A stretch of DNA of 64,000 nucleotides from JADJRH01 sp046351455 (GCA_046351455.1 JAXLYM010000003.1:562360-626359), one strand, 5' to 3'. Shown: positions 45,767 to 56,596, numbered from the stretch's first letter. Notes: generated from the letters alone by a model not told the origin. Made by a program: numbers and translations.

Positions 45767-46678
45767 TTATTGAAGGAGCCCCATGTCCAGCTCGCAGAGG
45801 AACCCCTGGAGCGTGGCGCATTTCTCGTCCGATAAGAGGTAGTTCTTGTCGAAGGCGACGCACCGCTGGTCGAGCTCCAAGCTCGGCTGTCCGCCGGCCC
45901 ACATGCTCGGGGCGATCGGGAACGGCTCCCCGTTCGACCACACGAACGCCGGGTACGTGTCGTTGTTGTTGCCGCCCGTCCACGTCTTCGCGGTGACGGG
46001 GAGCTGCGCGGACACCGTGGTCACCTCCGTCGCGCCGGTGAAGCCCACGAGATCGGCCTTCGCGTTCCAGAGCTTGCACTCGTTCTGCGCGCCGCTCCAC
46101 GTGCGCTTCAGCGCGGGCACGAGCAGGTAACAGTGATTGACGGCCACGTCGCGGAACACCGTGCCTTCGTAGGCGCCGGGCGCGCACTCCACCTTGCAGG
46201 TCTTGCTGCAGTTGTCCCCGCTCGTCGTGTTGCCGTCGTCGCACTCCTCCCCGGGCTGCAGGATGTTGTCGCCGCAGGAGGGGATCCGGCACGACAAGGT
46301 GCATGTGCCAGCGTCGGAGTTCGCGTCGCCCTCGTCGCATTGCTCGGGCGGGCAGAGGAAGCCGTCGCCGCAGCCCGTCTCCTTCGCGGAGCAGTCGCCG
46401 CGGCATCCGTCGCAGTCCGTCGTGTTGCCGTCGTCGCACGCCTCCGTGGAGTCCACGTTGCCGTCCCCGCACTCGGGGCCGACCGACGTCGTCGTGTCCG
46501 TGGTGGACGTCGTCGTCCCGCCGCCCGTGCCGCCGCCGCCCGTCCCGCCCTTGCCCCAGAAGCAGTCGAGCGCCGGGTTTCGCGAGCAGTCCGTCCCGTA
46601 GTCGGAGAAGCAGCCCGCGAGAGGGGCGGCCGAGAGACCCACCAAGAATACAAGCAGTGCAGAAGGAGTGATTTTCAC
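45767..46678 (-). CDS. C-type lectin-domain lipoprotein with Myxococcales Cys-rich repeats
   Basis: A 303-residue protein from a GTG start with AGAGG 5 bases upstream. The signal ends in APLAGC. A Gly/Thr linker is followed by two or three Cys-rich repeats of the form CGDGN-x-EACDDGNTTDCDGC, found widely in myxobacterial surface proteins. The C-terminal 135 residues are a C-type lectin-like fold (NHCYLLVPALKRTWSGAQNE, then CATLQGFLCEL). It probably binds a glycan or protein on the cell surface. It follows the frameshifted PEGA gene by 8 bases on the same strand. Confidence 0.9.
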   Translation of the reverse strand: MKITPSALLVFLVGLSAAPLAGCFSDYGTDCSRNPALDCFWGKGGTGGGGTGGGTTTSTTDTTTSVGPECGDGNVDSTEACDDGNTTDCDGCRGDCSAKETGCGDGFLCPPEQCDEGDANSDAGTCTLSCRIPSCGDNILQPGEECDDGNTTSGDNCSKTCKVECAPGAYEGTVFRDVAVNHCYLLVPALKRTWSGAQNECKLWNAKADLVGFTGATEVTTVSAQLPVTAKTWTGGNNNDTYPAFVWSNGEPFPIAPSMWAGGQPSLELDQRCVAFDKNYLLSDEKCATLQGFLCELDMGLLQ

Positions 46679-46686
46679 GGCGCCTC

Positions 46687-47813
46687 TTACCAGCGAACAG
46701 TGAGGGTACCGCCCCCGCCCTGGGGTGTGATCACCGCGCCTGCCGAGAATTTCGGCGACGTCCGATGCGCGCCCGCGGGGCCGCTCGGAGCGCCCGAAGC
46801 AGGGTGCGAGCTCGACCGCGAGAGGATCTCGTAGAGCCCGGCCGCGGCGCCCACCGCGGCGCCTCCGACGATGAGCCAGCCGCCCGTGTTCCGGAACATG
46901 TCCGTCGCCGCCGCGGCGTCGATCGCGGCCTTGCACTTCGGGTCGGGAGAGGCGCCCACGCACACGTTGGTGCCGCCCGTCTTCTTGAGATCCGCGAGGG
47001 CCTTCTCCTCCGCCGAGGCCTTGTCGCCCGAGACCCGAGCAGCACGGCGCCGGCCACGATCGCGGCCCCGCCGACGGCCAGGCCCGCGATCCCGAGAGCG
47101 GGATTGTGCGGGGGCAGAGGCGGCGCGACAGGCCCTGTCGAGGTGGGCAGTCCGCTCGCCGTCGCCGTCGGCAGAGGGGGCGCCACGATGCCGTACACCA
47201 GCTTCACGGGCGAGGTGACGCCGCTCGCGGCCACGATGCGCTGCTGTCCGTACTGGTCCCCTGCGCGCGCTTCGACCTCGCAATTGCCGGGCTCCACGTA
47301 GACGTCCCGGCCGAGGGGCGCCTTGCCGACGAAGGCCTTGTCCACGAACACCTCCGCCCCGGGCGGCGCGGTGATCTGGATCGCTCCGACTCGGGTCTTC
47401 GCGTCGGCGAGCATCTGCTGGGCGGACGCGCGCTCCCCGACCGGGGCCGAGGCAGGTGCCTTTTGCAGATAAAGGGCCAGGTACTCCGCCGCGTCCCGCG
47501 ATTTGCCGAGGTGGTACGCCGCGTCCCCGAGGGCCCGCACCATCGACGAGTGGGGCTGCACCGCGTACCCCGCGCGGAACGAGGTGTACGCCGCCTGCCA
47601 GTCCCCGCGCGCCGCGGCGGCCTTCCCGTCGTCGTAGTGCTTCTGCGCGAGCTCCTCCATCGGCGCTTCTTCGCCGGCGGCGGGCGCGTTCGGAGGCGCG
47701 CCGACGTCCTGCGCGAGGCTCACGAGGGGGGCAGCGAGCGTCGCGACGAGCGCCGGGACGAACAACGCCGGAACCAACGACCAGGGAGAGTGCTTTTTGC
47801 GGCGGCCTCGCAT
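46687..47813 (-). pseudogene. PEGA/TPR exported protein, frameshifted
   Basis: The gene starts at 47813 (MRGRRKKHSPWSLVPALF, signal peptide) and continues with a TPR-like region, a PEGA domain (ITAPPGAEVFVDKAFVGKAP) and a membrane segment. Near 47030-47040 the frame breaks: reading on gives an Arg-rich nonsense tail, while the other frame gives GDKASAEEKALADLKK...CVGASPDPKCKAAIDAAAATDMFRNTGGWLIVGG and an ordinary end at 46687. The intact paralog at 52320-53345 has the same order, ending in ...NKGDAIRLRDKL...TQRADMFGNTGIGLLIGGG. One base appears to be missing in the stretch TCGGGTCTCGGG (minus strand). A real pseudogene or an assembly error. Confidence 0.8.
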
Positions 47814-47947
47814 TATTCGCTTGATCCGCCGGAGGTGCACGACCGGCGGGGCCACGACTAGAGCGCCGCAAACCCTGCGGGTCAAGAAAAACCGCGCGAT
47901 CTTCGCGCACGACACGGGCGAGCACCGCAACTACCGTGCTCGCCACC

Positions 47948-48850
47948 ATGCCATTCGAACGCTCCTCCCTCCTCTCCGTCACGCTCCTCTCGGCTCTCCT
48001 CTCGGCACCTCTCCTCACGGCGGGCTGCGCGAAAGGCTCTCAAGGCCTCACGGGGGGCTCCGGCGCGGCGAGCGAGGGCGCGGGCGGCGCGGGCGCCTCC
48101 GGGGCCAGCCAGCCGAGCGGCGGCACCACGACGACCACGACAACCCCGACAGACACCGGCGACACCACGACGACGACCACGTCAAGCACCAGTGACACGA
48201 CCACGAGCGGCACCACCTCGTCCTCGTCGACCACCACCACGTCGAGCAGCACCACCACGACAACCACCGTCACGGGGAACGGCTGTCCGCTGAATCAGGT
48301 CTTGATCAGCGAGGTGCGCACGCGCGGCCTCGCGGGCGGCTCCGACGAATTCCTGGAGCTCTACAACGCGAGCTCTTCGGCCGTGGTCCTCGATGATACG
48401 TGGAAGATCGAGGGCCGCAAAGCGGGCGGCGCCTCGTACTCCACGCGATGGACCGGCGCGAGCCAGTCGGTCCCTGCGTGGGGCCATTTCCTGATCGTGG
48501 GCCAGTCGTATGCCCAGAGTCCGGCCGGCGACGCGACGTTCTCCTCCGGCATCAGCGACGCGACGAGCGTGCGCCTCGTGAACGGCGGAGGCACGCAGGA
48601 CGCCCTCTGTTTCTACTTCGACGCCGCGTCCGAGCTCGCGTACGACGCGACGTACACCTGTGAGGGAGCCCCGGCGCCGAACCTCCCGCACGACGACTCC
48701 GTGAGCGCCGCAAGCAACGCCGACGTCTCCCTCCAGCGCCTCCCCGCGGCCGGCTCCCCGAGCTGTCAGGACACGAACGACAACCTCGTCGACTTCACGA
48801 CCGTGACCCCCGCGGATCCGCAGAATACATCGAGTCCCCCCACCCCGTGA
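47948..48850 (+). CDS. lamin-tail-domain lipoprotein with Thr/Ser-rich linker
   Basis: A 300-residue protein. The signal ends in PLLTAGC. Residues about 45-110 form a low-complexity Gly/Ala then Thr/Ser linker (DNA 48121-48265 is built from ACGACCACG-like triplets). The C-terminal part matches a lamin-tail domain: QVLISEVRTRGLAGGSDEFLELYN, VVLDDTWKIEG, then two Cys. These extracellular beta-sandwich domains occur in bacterial surface proteins. A GTG at 47936 is an alternative start. Divergent from the frameshifted PEGA gene. Confidence 0.87.
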   Translation: MPFERSSLLSVTLLSALLSAPLLTAGCAKGSQGLTGGSGAASEGAGGAGASGASQPSGGTTTTTTTPTDTGDTTTTTTSSTSDTTTSGTTSSSSTTTTSSSTTTTTTVTGNGCPLNQVLISEVRTRGLAGGSDEFLELYNASSSAVVLDDTWKIEGRKAGGASYSTRWTGASQSVPAWGHFLIVGQSYAQSPAGDATFSSGISDATSVRLVNGGGTQDALCFYFDAASELAYDATYTCEGAPAPNLPHDDSVSAASNADVSLQRLPAAGSPSCQDTNDNLVDFTTVTPADPQNTSSPPTP

Positions 48851-48879
48851 CAGGCGCTCCGCGCGGGAGCGCCGGGGGA

Positions 48880-50520
48880 TCACGCGGTCTTCACCGCGGC
48901 GGCCGCGCCGAGGCCCAGCTCGTCGATGGCCATCTCGCGCATGCGGTATTTCTGGACCTTGCCGGTCACCGTCATGGGAAATTCGTTCACGAGCTTCCAG
49001 TAACGGGGGATCTTGTACGTGGCGATCTGGTTCCTGCAATACGCGGTCAGCTCCTCCTCGCTCAGCTCCGCGCCGTGCCGCACCTTGACCCAGGCCATCA
49101 CCTCTTCGCCGTATTTGACGCTCGGGACGCCGATCACCTGCGCTTCGCTGACGGCCGGGTGCGTGTGCAGAAACTCCTCGAGCTCCCGAGGATAGATGTT
49201 CTCGCCGCCGCGGATGATCATGTCCTTGATGCGACCGACGATGTTCACGTACCCCTCGTCATCCATCGTGGCCAGATCGCCCGTGTGCATCCACCGCCCG
49301 CCGTCCACCGCGGCGCGCGTCGCGTCCTCGTTGCCGAAATACCCGATCATCACGCTGTAGCCGCGCGTGCACAGCTCCCCCGGCTCGCCGCGCGGCACGA
49401 CCTGCCCGGTCACGGGATCGAGGATCTTCAGCTCCAGGTGCGGGTGCACGCGCCCCACGGTCGTGACGCGCTTGTCCACCGGGTCGTCCACCGATGTCTG
49501 CGTGGAGACAGGCGACGTCTCCGTCATGCCGTAACAGATGGTCACCTCGGGCATGTGCAGCTTCGTCTGCACCTTCTTCATCACCTCCACGGGGCACGGC
49601 GAGCCGGCCATGATGCCAGTCCGCAGCGTCGAGAAATCGAATTCGGCGCAGCGCGGGTGATCCAGGATACCGATGAACATCGTCGGCACCCCGTAGAGCG
49701 CCGTGCACTTTTCCGCCGTGACGGCCTCCATCACCGCGAGCGGATCGAACGCCTCCCCCGGGATCACCATCGTCGCGCCGTGCGTGATGCACCCGAGATT
49801 GCCCATCACCATCCCGAAGCAATGGTAAAAGGGCACGGGGATGCACACCCGATCCAGCTCCGTGAAGCGCTGTCCTTCGCCCACGAAATAGCCGTTGTTG
49901 AGCAGGTTGTGGTGCGACAGCGTGGCGCCCTTCGGGAAGCCGGTGGTGCCGGACGTGTACTGAATGTTGATCGGGTCGTCGAACTGCAGGCTGGACTCCC
50001 GCTCTCGGAGCGCCTCGGGCGTCACCTCCGTGTGCCGGGCCCGCAGAGAGGCCCAGTCGTCGTCGAGCACGAAGGCCTCTTTCAGATGGGGGCACTCGTC
50101 GCGCACGTGGTCCAGCATCTTCACGTAATCGGATTGCCGGAACGCCCGCGCGAGCAGCAGGGTGCGCACGCCCGATTGCAGGAGCACGTACTTCAGCTCC
50201 GCCGTCTTGTACGCGGGGTTGATGTTGACGAGGATCGCCCCGATCCGCGCCGCCGCGAGCTGCGTGAGCACCCACTCGTACCGGTTCGGCGACCAGATGC
50301 CGACGCGCTCCCCGCGCTGGATCCCGAGCGCCAGGAGCGCCCGCGCCATCACCGCCGTCTCCTCCGCGAGCTCCCGGTACGTGGCCCTGTACCCCTGCGA
50401 GCGCACCACGAGCGCCTCCCGCTCCGGGAAGCGCGCCGCCGTCCGGAGGAGATTGTCGCCGATCGTCTCACCGAGCAACGGGACAGAGCTCGTCCCCGAC
50501 ACGTAGGATAGCTGTCGCAC
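48880..50520 (-). CDS. acyl-CoA synthetase (AMP-binding enzyme)
   Basis: A 546-residue enzyme of the ANL superfamily with the AMP-binding signature YTSGTTGFPKGATLSHHNLL, YGMTETSP (motif II), TGDLATMDDEGYVNIVGRIKDMI, and the C-terminal catalytic Lys in MTVTGKVQKYRMRE. It activates a carboxylic acid, probably a fatty acid, to acyl-CoA. The GTG start at 50520 is backed by GAGGTG 5 bases upstream. The chain-length preference is not predictable. It is not part of an operon here. Confidence 0.95.
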   Translation of the reverse strand: MRQLSYVSGTSSVPLLGETIGDNLLRTAARFPEREALVVRSQGYRATYRELAEETAVMARALLALGIQRGERVGIWSPNRYEWVLTQLAAARIGAILVNINPAYKTAELKYVLLQSGVRTLLLARAFRQSDYVKMLDHVRDECPHLKEAFVLDDDWASLRARHTEVTPEALRERESSLQFDDPINIQYTSGTTGFPKGATLSHHNLLNNGYFVGEGQRFTELDRVCIPVPFYHCFGMVMGNLGCITHGATMVIPGEAFDPLAVMEAVTAEKCTALYGVPTMFIGILDHPRCAEFDFSTLRTGIMAGSPCPVEVMKKVQTKLHMPEVTICYGMTETSPVSTQTSVDDPVDKRVTTVGRVHPHLELKILDPVTGQVVPRGEPGELCTRGYSVMIGYFGNEDATRAAVDGGRWMHTGDLATMDDEGYVNIVGRIKDMIIRGGENIYPRELEEFLHTHPAVSEAQVIGVPSVKYGEEVMAWVKVRHGAELSEEELTAYCRNQIATYKIPRYWKLVNEFPMTVTGKVQKYRMREMAIDELGLGAAAAVKTA

Positions 50521-50967
50521 AAGGTCACCTCGCGGCCGGGACGCTACCAGCGAACGCGAAAAAAAGCACCGCCCGCCTCCGCAGGCCGGGGGATCGCCTC
50601 CGGAACCGAGAAGAAATTGCCGTAATCGGCAGTCTCGGGCGTCCGTTCAGCGGTGCGACGCTCCCCTCGACCGGCCGTTTCGCGATCTCAGACAGCGAGT
50701 CTCAATGCGAGCCGAGGGCTGATACGGGAGTGTCGTTCTGCAACAACCGAGGACGAGGAGCCGAGATCCAAAGCGATAAGACGCCGCGATCTCGGCCCTG
50801 ATCCGGGCGGAATGGCTGGATCCGTCAAACGATTGACGCTCTGTCCATGCCCGTCCGTGGGTGGCATGGACGTTGAAGTCGTTTGCGACCCGAGCGGTCT
50901 TGCGCGGCGAGCTGCGGCTCGATCGCTCACCACGGCTCCGGCGAGGGCCAAGACGCAGGACGACACG
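50521..50967. other. 447-base divergent intergenic region, no gene seen
   Basis: Between the acyl-CoA synthetase (GTG at 50520, minus strand) and the Pro-rich gene (ATG at 50968, plus strand). The plus frame stays open upstream of 50968 to 50653, but that part is Arg/Ser-rich and lacks family features, so I did not count it. I see no RNA gene and no clear sigma-70 or sigma-54 promoter. A short palindrome at 50618-50631 is listed separately. Confidence 0.6.
50618..50631. promoter_or_regulatory. 14-base palindrome, possible operator
   Basis: TGCCG-TAAT-CGGCA, perfect 5-bp arms with an AT spacer, in an otherwise GC-rich divergent promoter region about 98 bases upstream of the acyl-CoA synthetase start. 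Acyl-CoA synthetase genes are often under TetR-type repressors that bind such palindromes, but no regulator gene is adjacent. Could be chance. Confidence 0.3.
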
Positions 50968-52323
50968 ATGAAAAACAACGGAGTAGTCACTCGCATCCTG
51001 AAGACCAGCTCCGCGACGGGCGCGACGAGCGCGAAGGCTCGTCCGATCGCCCCGGTCGTCCCCCCCGCCCAGAAGAAGGGCCGTGACGCCGACGATATCA
51101 TGACGGGCCTCGGGGACATGGGCCACGCCACGCCGACTCCGGTCTTCGTCCAGAACATGGAGCGGGAGATCGAAGAGATCCTGTCCGGAAAAGGCACCAA
51201 GCTGTCGTTCGAGGCGACCCGCGCCGCCGCGGGCACCCCGACTCCGCTGGTCCCGGCCCCGTCCGAGGTGGTCACTTCGAAGCCCGAGGCGCCGGAGCGC
51301 GAGACGGTCCCTGCGCCCGGCGGACGCCGCGATTCGCAGGCGATGGAGGCGCACGTCCACGTGCCGCCGCCGCCTCGCCCGCCGCCGCTCCCCGCCGAGA
51401 TGCGCGAAGCGGCCACGACGCACGAGGTGGTCACGCAGCGCGAAGGCCGCGGATCGAACCTCCCGCATCCTCCGGCTCCGACGATGCCGCGGCGCGCGGA
51501 CCTCGTGCCCGTGAAGACGCAGATGGAGCCGGTCCGCGTGCAGGTGAAGCCGCCGCCGCTGCCGCTGCCCCTCGGCCCGCGCGGGACTGGCGACCACGCG
51601 ATCCCCGAGACGCGCCGCGAGCCGGGCGCCCGCAATCGGCCGGAGCCGCCGGTGGAGTTCTGGACCGACACGTCGCTCGTGGAGTCCATCCCTCCGAGCG
51701 ATCCCAACTCGGTCCTTCCGGCGCGCGCCAAGTCCCCGAGCGCGGAGTACGCGCAGGCCATCGTGCTCTATGGAACTGCCCACGAGCCGCCGCCTCGCCG
51801 CGTGACGCCGCCGGCGCTCCCGGCCCCGCAGGCGAAGCCCCCGGAGGCCCCCGCCGCGCGCCCGAGCCCGCCGCCGACCGCGTGGGTCCAGAAGCCGGCC
51901 GCGCCCCCGGTGAAGCCGATGCGCGCGCGCCTGCAGGCCGCCGCCCTCGGGATCGCCGCGGGCGTCGCGATCAGCATGGTGCTCACGTGGCGCCCGCCGA
52001 CGCTCGGCTCCACGTCCGCGCCGGCCGCAGAGCCTTCTGCCAACGTGGCAGTCATGGCGCCCGAAAAGGCCAGCTCGAAGCAGGATCCGGCGTCGGCGAC
52101 GGCGTCCCCTGCGCAAAGTACACAGCCCGTGATCCAGCCCGCGCAGGCCGCAATCAAGCTCACGGGGAAGCTCCCGCCGAAGGCCGCGCAGCCCGAGGCG
52201 AAGCCGCAGCCGACTGCGGCTCCGAAGCCGATTCATGGGTCGCAGCCCAATGCGCAGGGCGCGGCAGCCCCCGCCACCCCGAAGGCAGCTTCGAGCGGGC
52301 GCATCGCAGGAGACGAAGAATGA
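50968..52323 (+). CDS. Pro-rich single-pass membrane protein
   Basis: A 451-residue protein starting MKNNGVVTRILKTSSATG. Most of it is Pro/Ala/Arg-rich and disordered. A single membrane helix lies near residue 325-345 (AAALGIAAGVAISMVLTW), preceded by a basic, Pro-rich stretch and followed by a Pro/Ala/Gln-rich periplasmic region. A type II orientation is likely (long cytoplasmic N-terminus). The next gene begins inside its stop codon (ATGA overlap), so it is coupled to the PEGA/TPR protein. I do not recognise a domain; a TonB-like or scaffold role is possible but unsupported. Confidence 0.75.
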   Translation: MKNNGVVTRILKTSSATGATSAKARPIAPVVPPAQKKGRDADDIMTGLGDMGHATPTPVFVQNMEREIEEILSGKGTKLSFEATRAAAGTPTPLVPAPSEVVTSKPEAPERETVPAPGGRRDSQAMEAHVHVPPPPRPPPLPAEMREAATTHEVVTQREGRGSNLPHPPAPTMPRRADLVPVKTQMEPVRVQVKPPPLPLPLGPRGTGDHAIPETRREPGARNRPEPPVEFWTDTSLVESIPPSDPNSVLPARAKSPSAEYAQAIVLYGTAHEPPPRRVTPPALPAPQAKPPEAPAARPSPPPTAWVQKPAAPPVKPMRARLQAAALGIAAGVAISMVLTWRPPTLGSTSAPAAEPSANVAVMAPEKASSKQDPASATASPAQSTQPVIQPAQAAIKLTGKLPPKAAQPEAKPQPTAAPKPIHGSQPNAQGAAAPATPKAASSGRIAGDEE

Positions 52324-53345
52324 AGTCCCGTAAGCTCATCATCGGCGCCGCCGTCGTGTCGTTCGCGCTCCTCGGAGCCGCGGGCGCCGCCGTCGCGGGG
52401 GAGCCGGAGGCCTCGGACAAGGACCGCGCGGACAAGGCCGCCGAGCTCTACAAACAGGCCAACAAGCTCTACGACGATCAGCAGCTCACGCTCGCGGAGG
52501 CGCTCTATCGCAAGGCGTGGGACCTGCAAAAGACGTTCGGCATCGCCTCCAACTTCGGCGCTGTCGAGCTCGAGCTGGGCAAGGGCCAGAGCGCCGCGAC
52601 CCTCCTGCAATATGCCCTCTCGCACTTCCCGGCGAAGGGCAAGCCGGAGACGCGCGCGGCGCTGGAGGCTCGCCTGGAGAAGGCGAAGCAGCTCGTCGGC
52701 ACGGTGCGCGTCCGCGTGACGTCGGCCGGCGCCGAGGTGCTCGTCGACGGCAAGAGCCTCGGCGTGGCGCCCATCACGGACGAGGTGTTCCTCGACCCGG
52801 GCAATCACACGTTCGAGGCGAAGCAGAAGGGCCACAAGGACGCGAAGCAGACGGTGCTCGCGATCGCGGCGAAGGCGCAGGACGTGACGTTGAGCCTGCC
52901 GGACGCCCCGAAGGCGTCCGGGCCTCTGCCGCCCCCGGTGACGACGGCGCAAAAGCCTCCTTCGAAGTGGCCAGTCCCGGGCGTCGTGATGGCGGCGGTG
53001 GGCGTGGTCGGGCTCGGCGTCGGCGGCGCGTTCATCGGCGCGGCCGAGGTCAACAAGGGAGACGCGATCCGCCTCCGCGACAAGCTCCAGGCGGCGAACG
53101 TCTCGTGCCCCGCCGGCTCGACGGAGTGCGACTCTCTCCGCGCGACGACGCAGCGGGCGGACATGTTCGGCAACACGGGCATCGGGCTCCTCATCGGAGG
53201 CGGTGTCCTCGCGGCGGCCGGAGCTGCATACATCCTGTGGCCAGGCGCCAAGATCCCCGCGCCGGGGCAGGACAAGGCGACCGTGCACGCGACGTTCGCG
53301 GCCTCGCCGCAGGGCGGCAGCGTGACGCTGGTCGGCTCCTTTTGA
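52320..53345 (+). CDS. PEGA/TPR exported membrane protein
   Basis: A 341-residue protein. The signal peptide ends near AAVAGEP. A TPR-like region follows (about 35-95: LYKQANKLYDDQQLTLAEAL), then a PEGA domain (VRVTSAGAEVLVDGKSLGVAP), a Pro-rich spacer, and two membrane segments near 225-245 and 290-310. A Cys pair (CPAGSTEC) lies between them. It is the intact paralog of the frameshifted gene at 46687-47813. It starts inside the stop of the Pro-rich gene (ATGA) and is followed after 29 bases by a Gly-rich lipoprotein gene, so the three form an operon. PEGA domains are surface or S-layer-linked; role unknown. Confidence 0.88.
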   Translation: MKSRKLIIGAAVVSFALLGAAGAAVAGEPEASDKDRADKAAELYKQANKLYDDQQLTLAEALYRKAWDLQKTFGIASNFGAVELELGKGQSAATLLQYALSHFPAKGKPETRAALEARLEKAKQLVGTVRVRVTSAGAEVLVDGKSLGVAPITDEVFLDPGNHTFEAKQKGHKDAKQTVLAIAAKAQDVTLSLPDAPKASGPLPPPVTTAQKPPSKWPVPGVVMAAVGVVGLGVGGAFIGAAEVNKGDAIRLRDKLQAANVSCPAGSTECDSLRATTQRADMFGNTGIGLLIGGGVLAAAGAAYILWPGAKIPAPGQDKATVHATFAASPQGGSVTLVGSF

Positions 53346-53374
53346 CCCGCAGCACTCACCCGAGGACGACGACA

Positions 53375-55018
53375 ATGGGTAGCAAGCGATCTCTGGGCAT
53401 CTCCATGGCCCTCGTGGCTCTTTTTGCGGGTCCGGGGTGCTACAAGCTCTCTTCCGACTGCGCGCTGAACAACAGCTGCGAGACAGGCGGATCCGGGGGC
53501 GACACGACGACGTCGACGACGGAGCCGACGGGTGGAACCGGGGGTGACACGACGACGAGCGAGCCGACCGGCGCGACGGGCGGGACGGGCGGCACGACCG
53601 ACAGCGGAGGAACGGGCGGCACCACGACGCCGCCGGTGTCTTGTGATCCGAGCGTGAACGCCGGCCCCGTGGCCGGTGATTGTGGTGTGTTCGTATCCCC
53701 CGCGGGGGACGACGCGAATGACGGCTCGATGCAGAGCCCGCTCAAGACATTGACGGAGGCGATCGCGCGGGCCGCGCTCGCGAACCGTCGTGTCTACGCA
53801 TGCGCGGGCCTGTGGAACGAGGTGGTCGCCGTCCCCCCCGGCATTACCATGTACGGAGGACTCCAGTGTGACTCGGGTTGGGCCTTCAGCAAAGACGCGC
53901 GGTCCACCCTCCAGAACATCGACAAACCGAACGAGGCGCCGCTCCATGTGTCGGCCGGATCCGACGCTGTCCACATCGCCAATTTCACGGTGCAGGCGTC
54001 GGACGCGACGCTCACGAGCGGCTCGTCGATCGCCATGATCGCGGACAACGCCGTGGTCGAGCTGGAGCGGTGCGAGGTCATCGCCGGCAACGGCCAGATC
54101 GGCAACGGCGGCGCCTCGTCGGTGTGGGACCAGAGCCTCGTGAGCGCGCTGAACGGCCAGGACGGCGTGAACGCGTGCAGCCCGCTGCCGAGCGGCGGCG
54201 CGCCGGTGCTGAGCGCGTGCGGCGACTTCACCTCCGGCCAGGGCGGCGACGGCGGCAACAAGTCCGGCGCCAACAACGGAAACGGCCTCGACGGCGGAAA
54301 GGGCGACGGCGGCGACGGCGGGATGGGCGGCAACGGCCAGTACGCACAGACCGTATGCAGCTCCGGCGGCGCGGGCGTGCTGGGCGGTGACGGCGGCGCG
54401 GGCGACGGCGGCGGCAAGACAGGCCCGCTCGGCGCGATCGACGCGACGGGCTATCACGGCGCGGCGGGCCAGCCCGGCGTCGACGGATCGCGCGGCACCA
54501 GCGGCGGCGGTGGCGGCGGCTCGAAGGCGGTGGTCGGAGGTTGCAACGGCGCGGCCGGCGGCTCCGGCGGCGCGGGCGGATGCGGTGGAAAGGCCGGCTC
54601 CGGCGGCACTGCGGGCGGCGCGAGCATCGCGATCCTGAGCCTCTCGTCGAAGCTGCAGTTCACGGAGGTGCACCTCGTCGTCGGCAGCGGCGGCAAGGGT
54701 GGAGACGGCGGCAACGGCCAACCGGGCCAGTTCGGCGGCTACGGCGGTCACGGCGGAAAAGGCTCCAGCTACAACGGCTCGACGCTGCTCAAGGGCTGTG
54801 ACGGCGGCGACGGCGGGAGCGGCGGCAAGGGAGGCCCCGGCGGCGGCGGCGCGGGCGGCCCGACGATCGGCATCGCCTTCACCGGCGCGGCCCCCGAGGG
54901 CACGCCGAGCATCGAGATCAAGGGCCAGCCGGGCCAGGGCGGCCTCGGCGGCATCCTCGACGTGCAAAAGGGCGGCGACGGCGCGCCCGGCGTCGCGGCG
55001 GAGACGTACGGATTCTAG
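53375..55018 (+). CDS. Gly-rich (PE-PGRS-like) surface lipoprotein
   Basis: A 547-residue protein. The signal ends in ALFAGPGC. A Gly/Thr/Ser linker (about 38-88) precedes a right-handed beta-helix-like part: GDCGVFVSPAGDDANDGSM, TLTEAIARAA and GITMYGGLQCD resemble the DUF1565/pectate-lyase-like start of parallel beta-helix proteins. From about residue 285 it becomes GGxGGxGG-rich, like PE-PGRS or extracellular glycine-repeat proteins, with scattered Cys. It ends ahead of repeat E. Likely a surface or matrix protein; glycine repeats often form polyglycine-II or beta-helix structures. Confidence 0.85.
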   Translation: MGSKRSLGISMALVALFAGPGCYKLSSDCALNNSCETGGSGGDTTTSTTEPTGGTGGDTTTSEPTGATGGTGGTTDSGGTGGTTTPPVSCDPSVNAGPVAGDCGVFVSPAGDDANDGSMQSPLKTLTEAIARAALANRRVYACAGLWNEVVAVPPGITMYGGLQCDSGWAFSKDARSTLQNIDKPNEAPLHVSAGSDAVHIANFTVQASDATLTSGSSIAMIADNAVVELERCEVIAGNGQIGNGGASSVWDQSLVSALNGQDGVNACSPLPSGGAPVLSACGDFTSGQGGDGGNKSGANNGNGLDGGKGDGGDGGMGGNGQYAQTVCSSGGAGVLGGDGGAGDGGGKTGPLGAIDATGYHGAAGQPGVDGSRGTSGGGGGGSKAVVGGCNGAAGGSGGAGGCGGKAGSGGTAGGASIAILSLSSKLQFTEVHLVVGSGGKGGDGGNGQPGQFGGYGGHGGKGSSYNGSTLLKGCDGGDGGSGGKGGPGGGGAGGPTIGIAFTGAAPEGTPSIEIKGQPGQGGLGGILDVQKGGDGAPGVAAETYGF

Positions 55019-55040
55019 AGCCCCCAAGAAGCACAAGCCC

Positions 55041-55113
55041 GTTGCCCACCCCCGGTCGCGCTACGCGCGCCCGCCCCTCCCAAATCGCTCGCTTCGCTCG
55101 CGAAGGGAGGGGA
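55041..55113 (+). repeat. dispersed two-hairpin intergenic repeat, copy E
   Basis: Begins TTGCCCACCCCCGGTC. The first hairpin has GCGC arms (GCGCTACGCGC); the outer stem CCCCTCCC/GGGAGGGG encloses TCGC-type arms. It follows the Gly-rich lipoprotein by 22 bases and, with the inverted copy F, flanks the dehydrogenase gene 55196-56596. Confidence 0.87.
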
Positions 55114-55195
55114 GTGCACTGTGGGCGTGCGGTTGCGAATGCACGCGAACTCCTCGCTTGCGAGCACACGAGACCTCGATTACCCGTCAGCCGTC

Positions 55196-56596
<1,401 letters not shown>

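Noticed and set aside
48121..48265. Short triplet-like repeats suggesting a minisatellite or CRISPR-like array.
   Set aside because: They are the in-frame Thr/Ser linker of a lipoprotein; there are no regular spacers or conserved repeat lengths.
54240..55000. Dense GGCGGC-type direct repeats.
   Set aside because: They encode the Gly-rich domain of the lipoprotein at 53375-55018; codon-level low complexity explains them.
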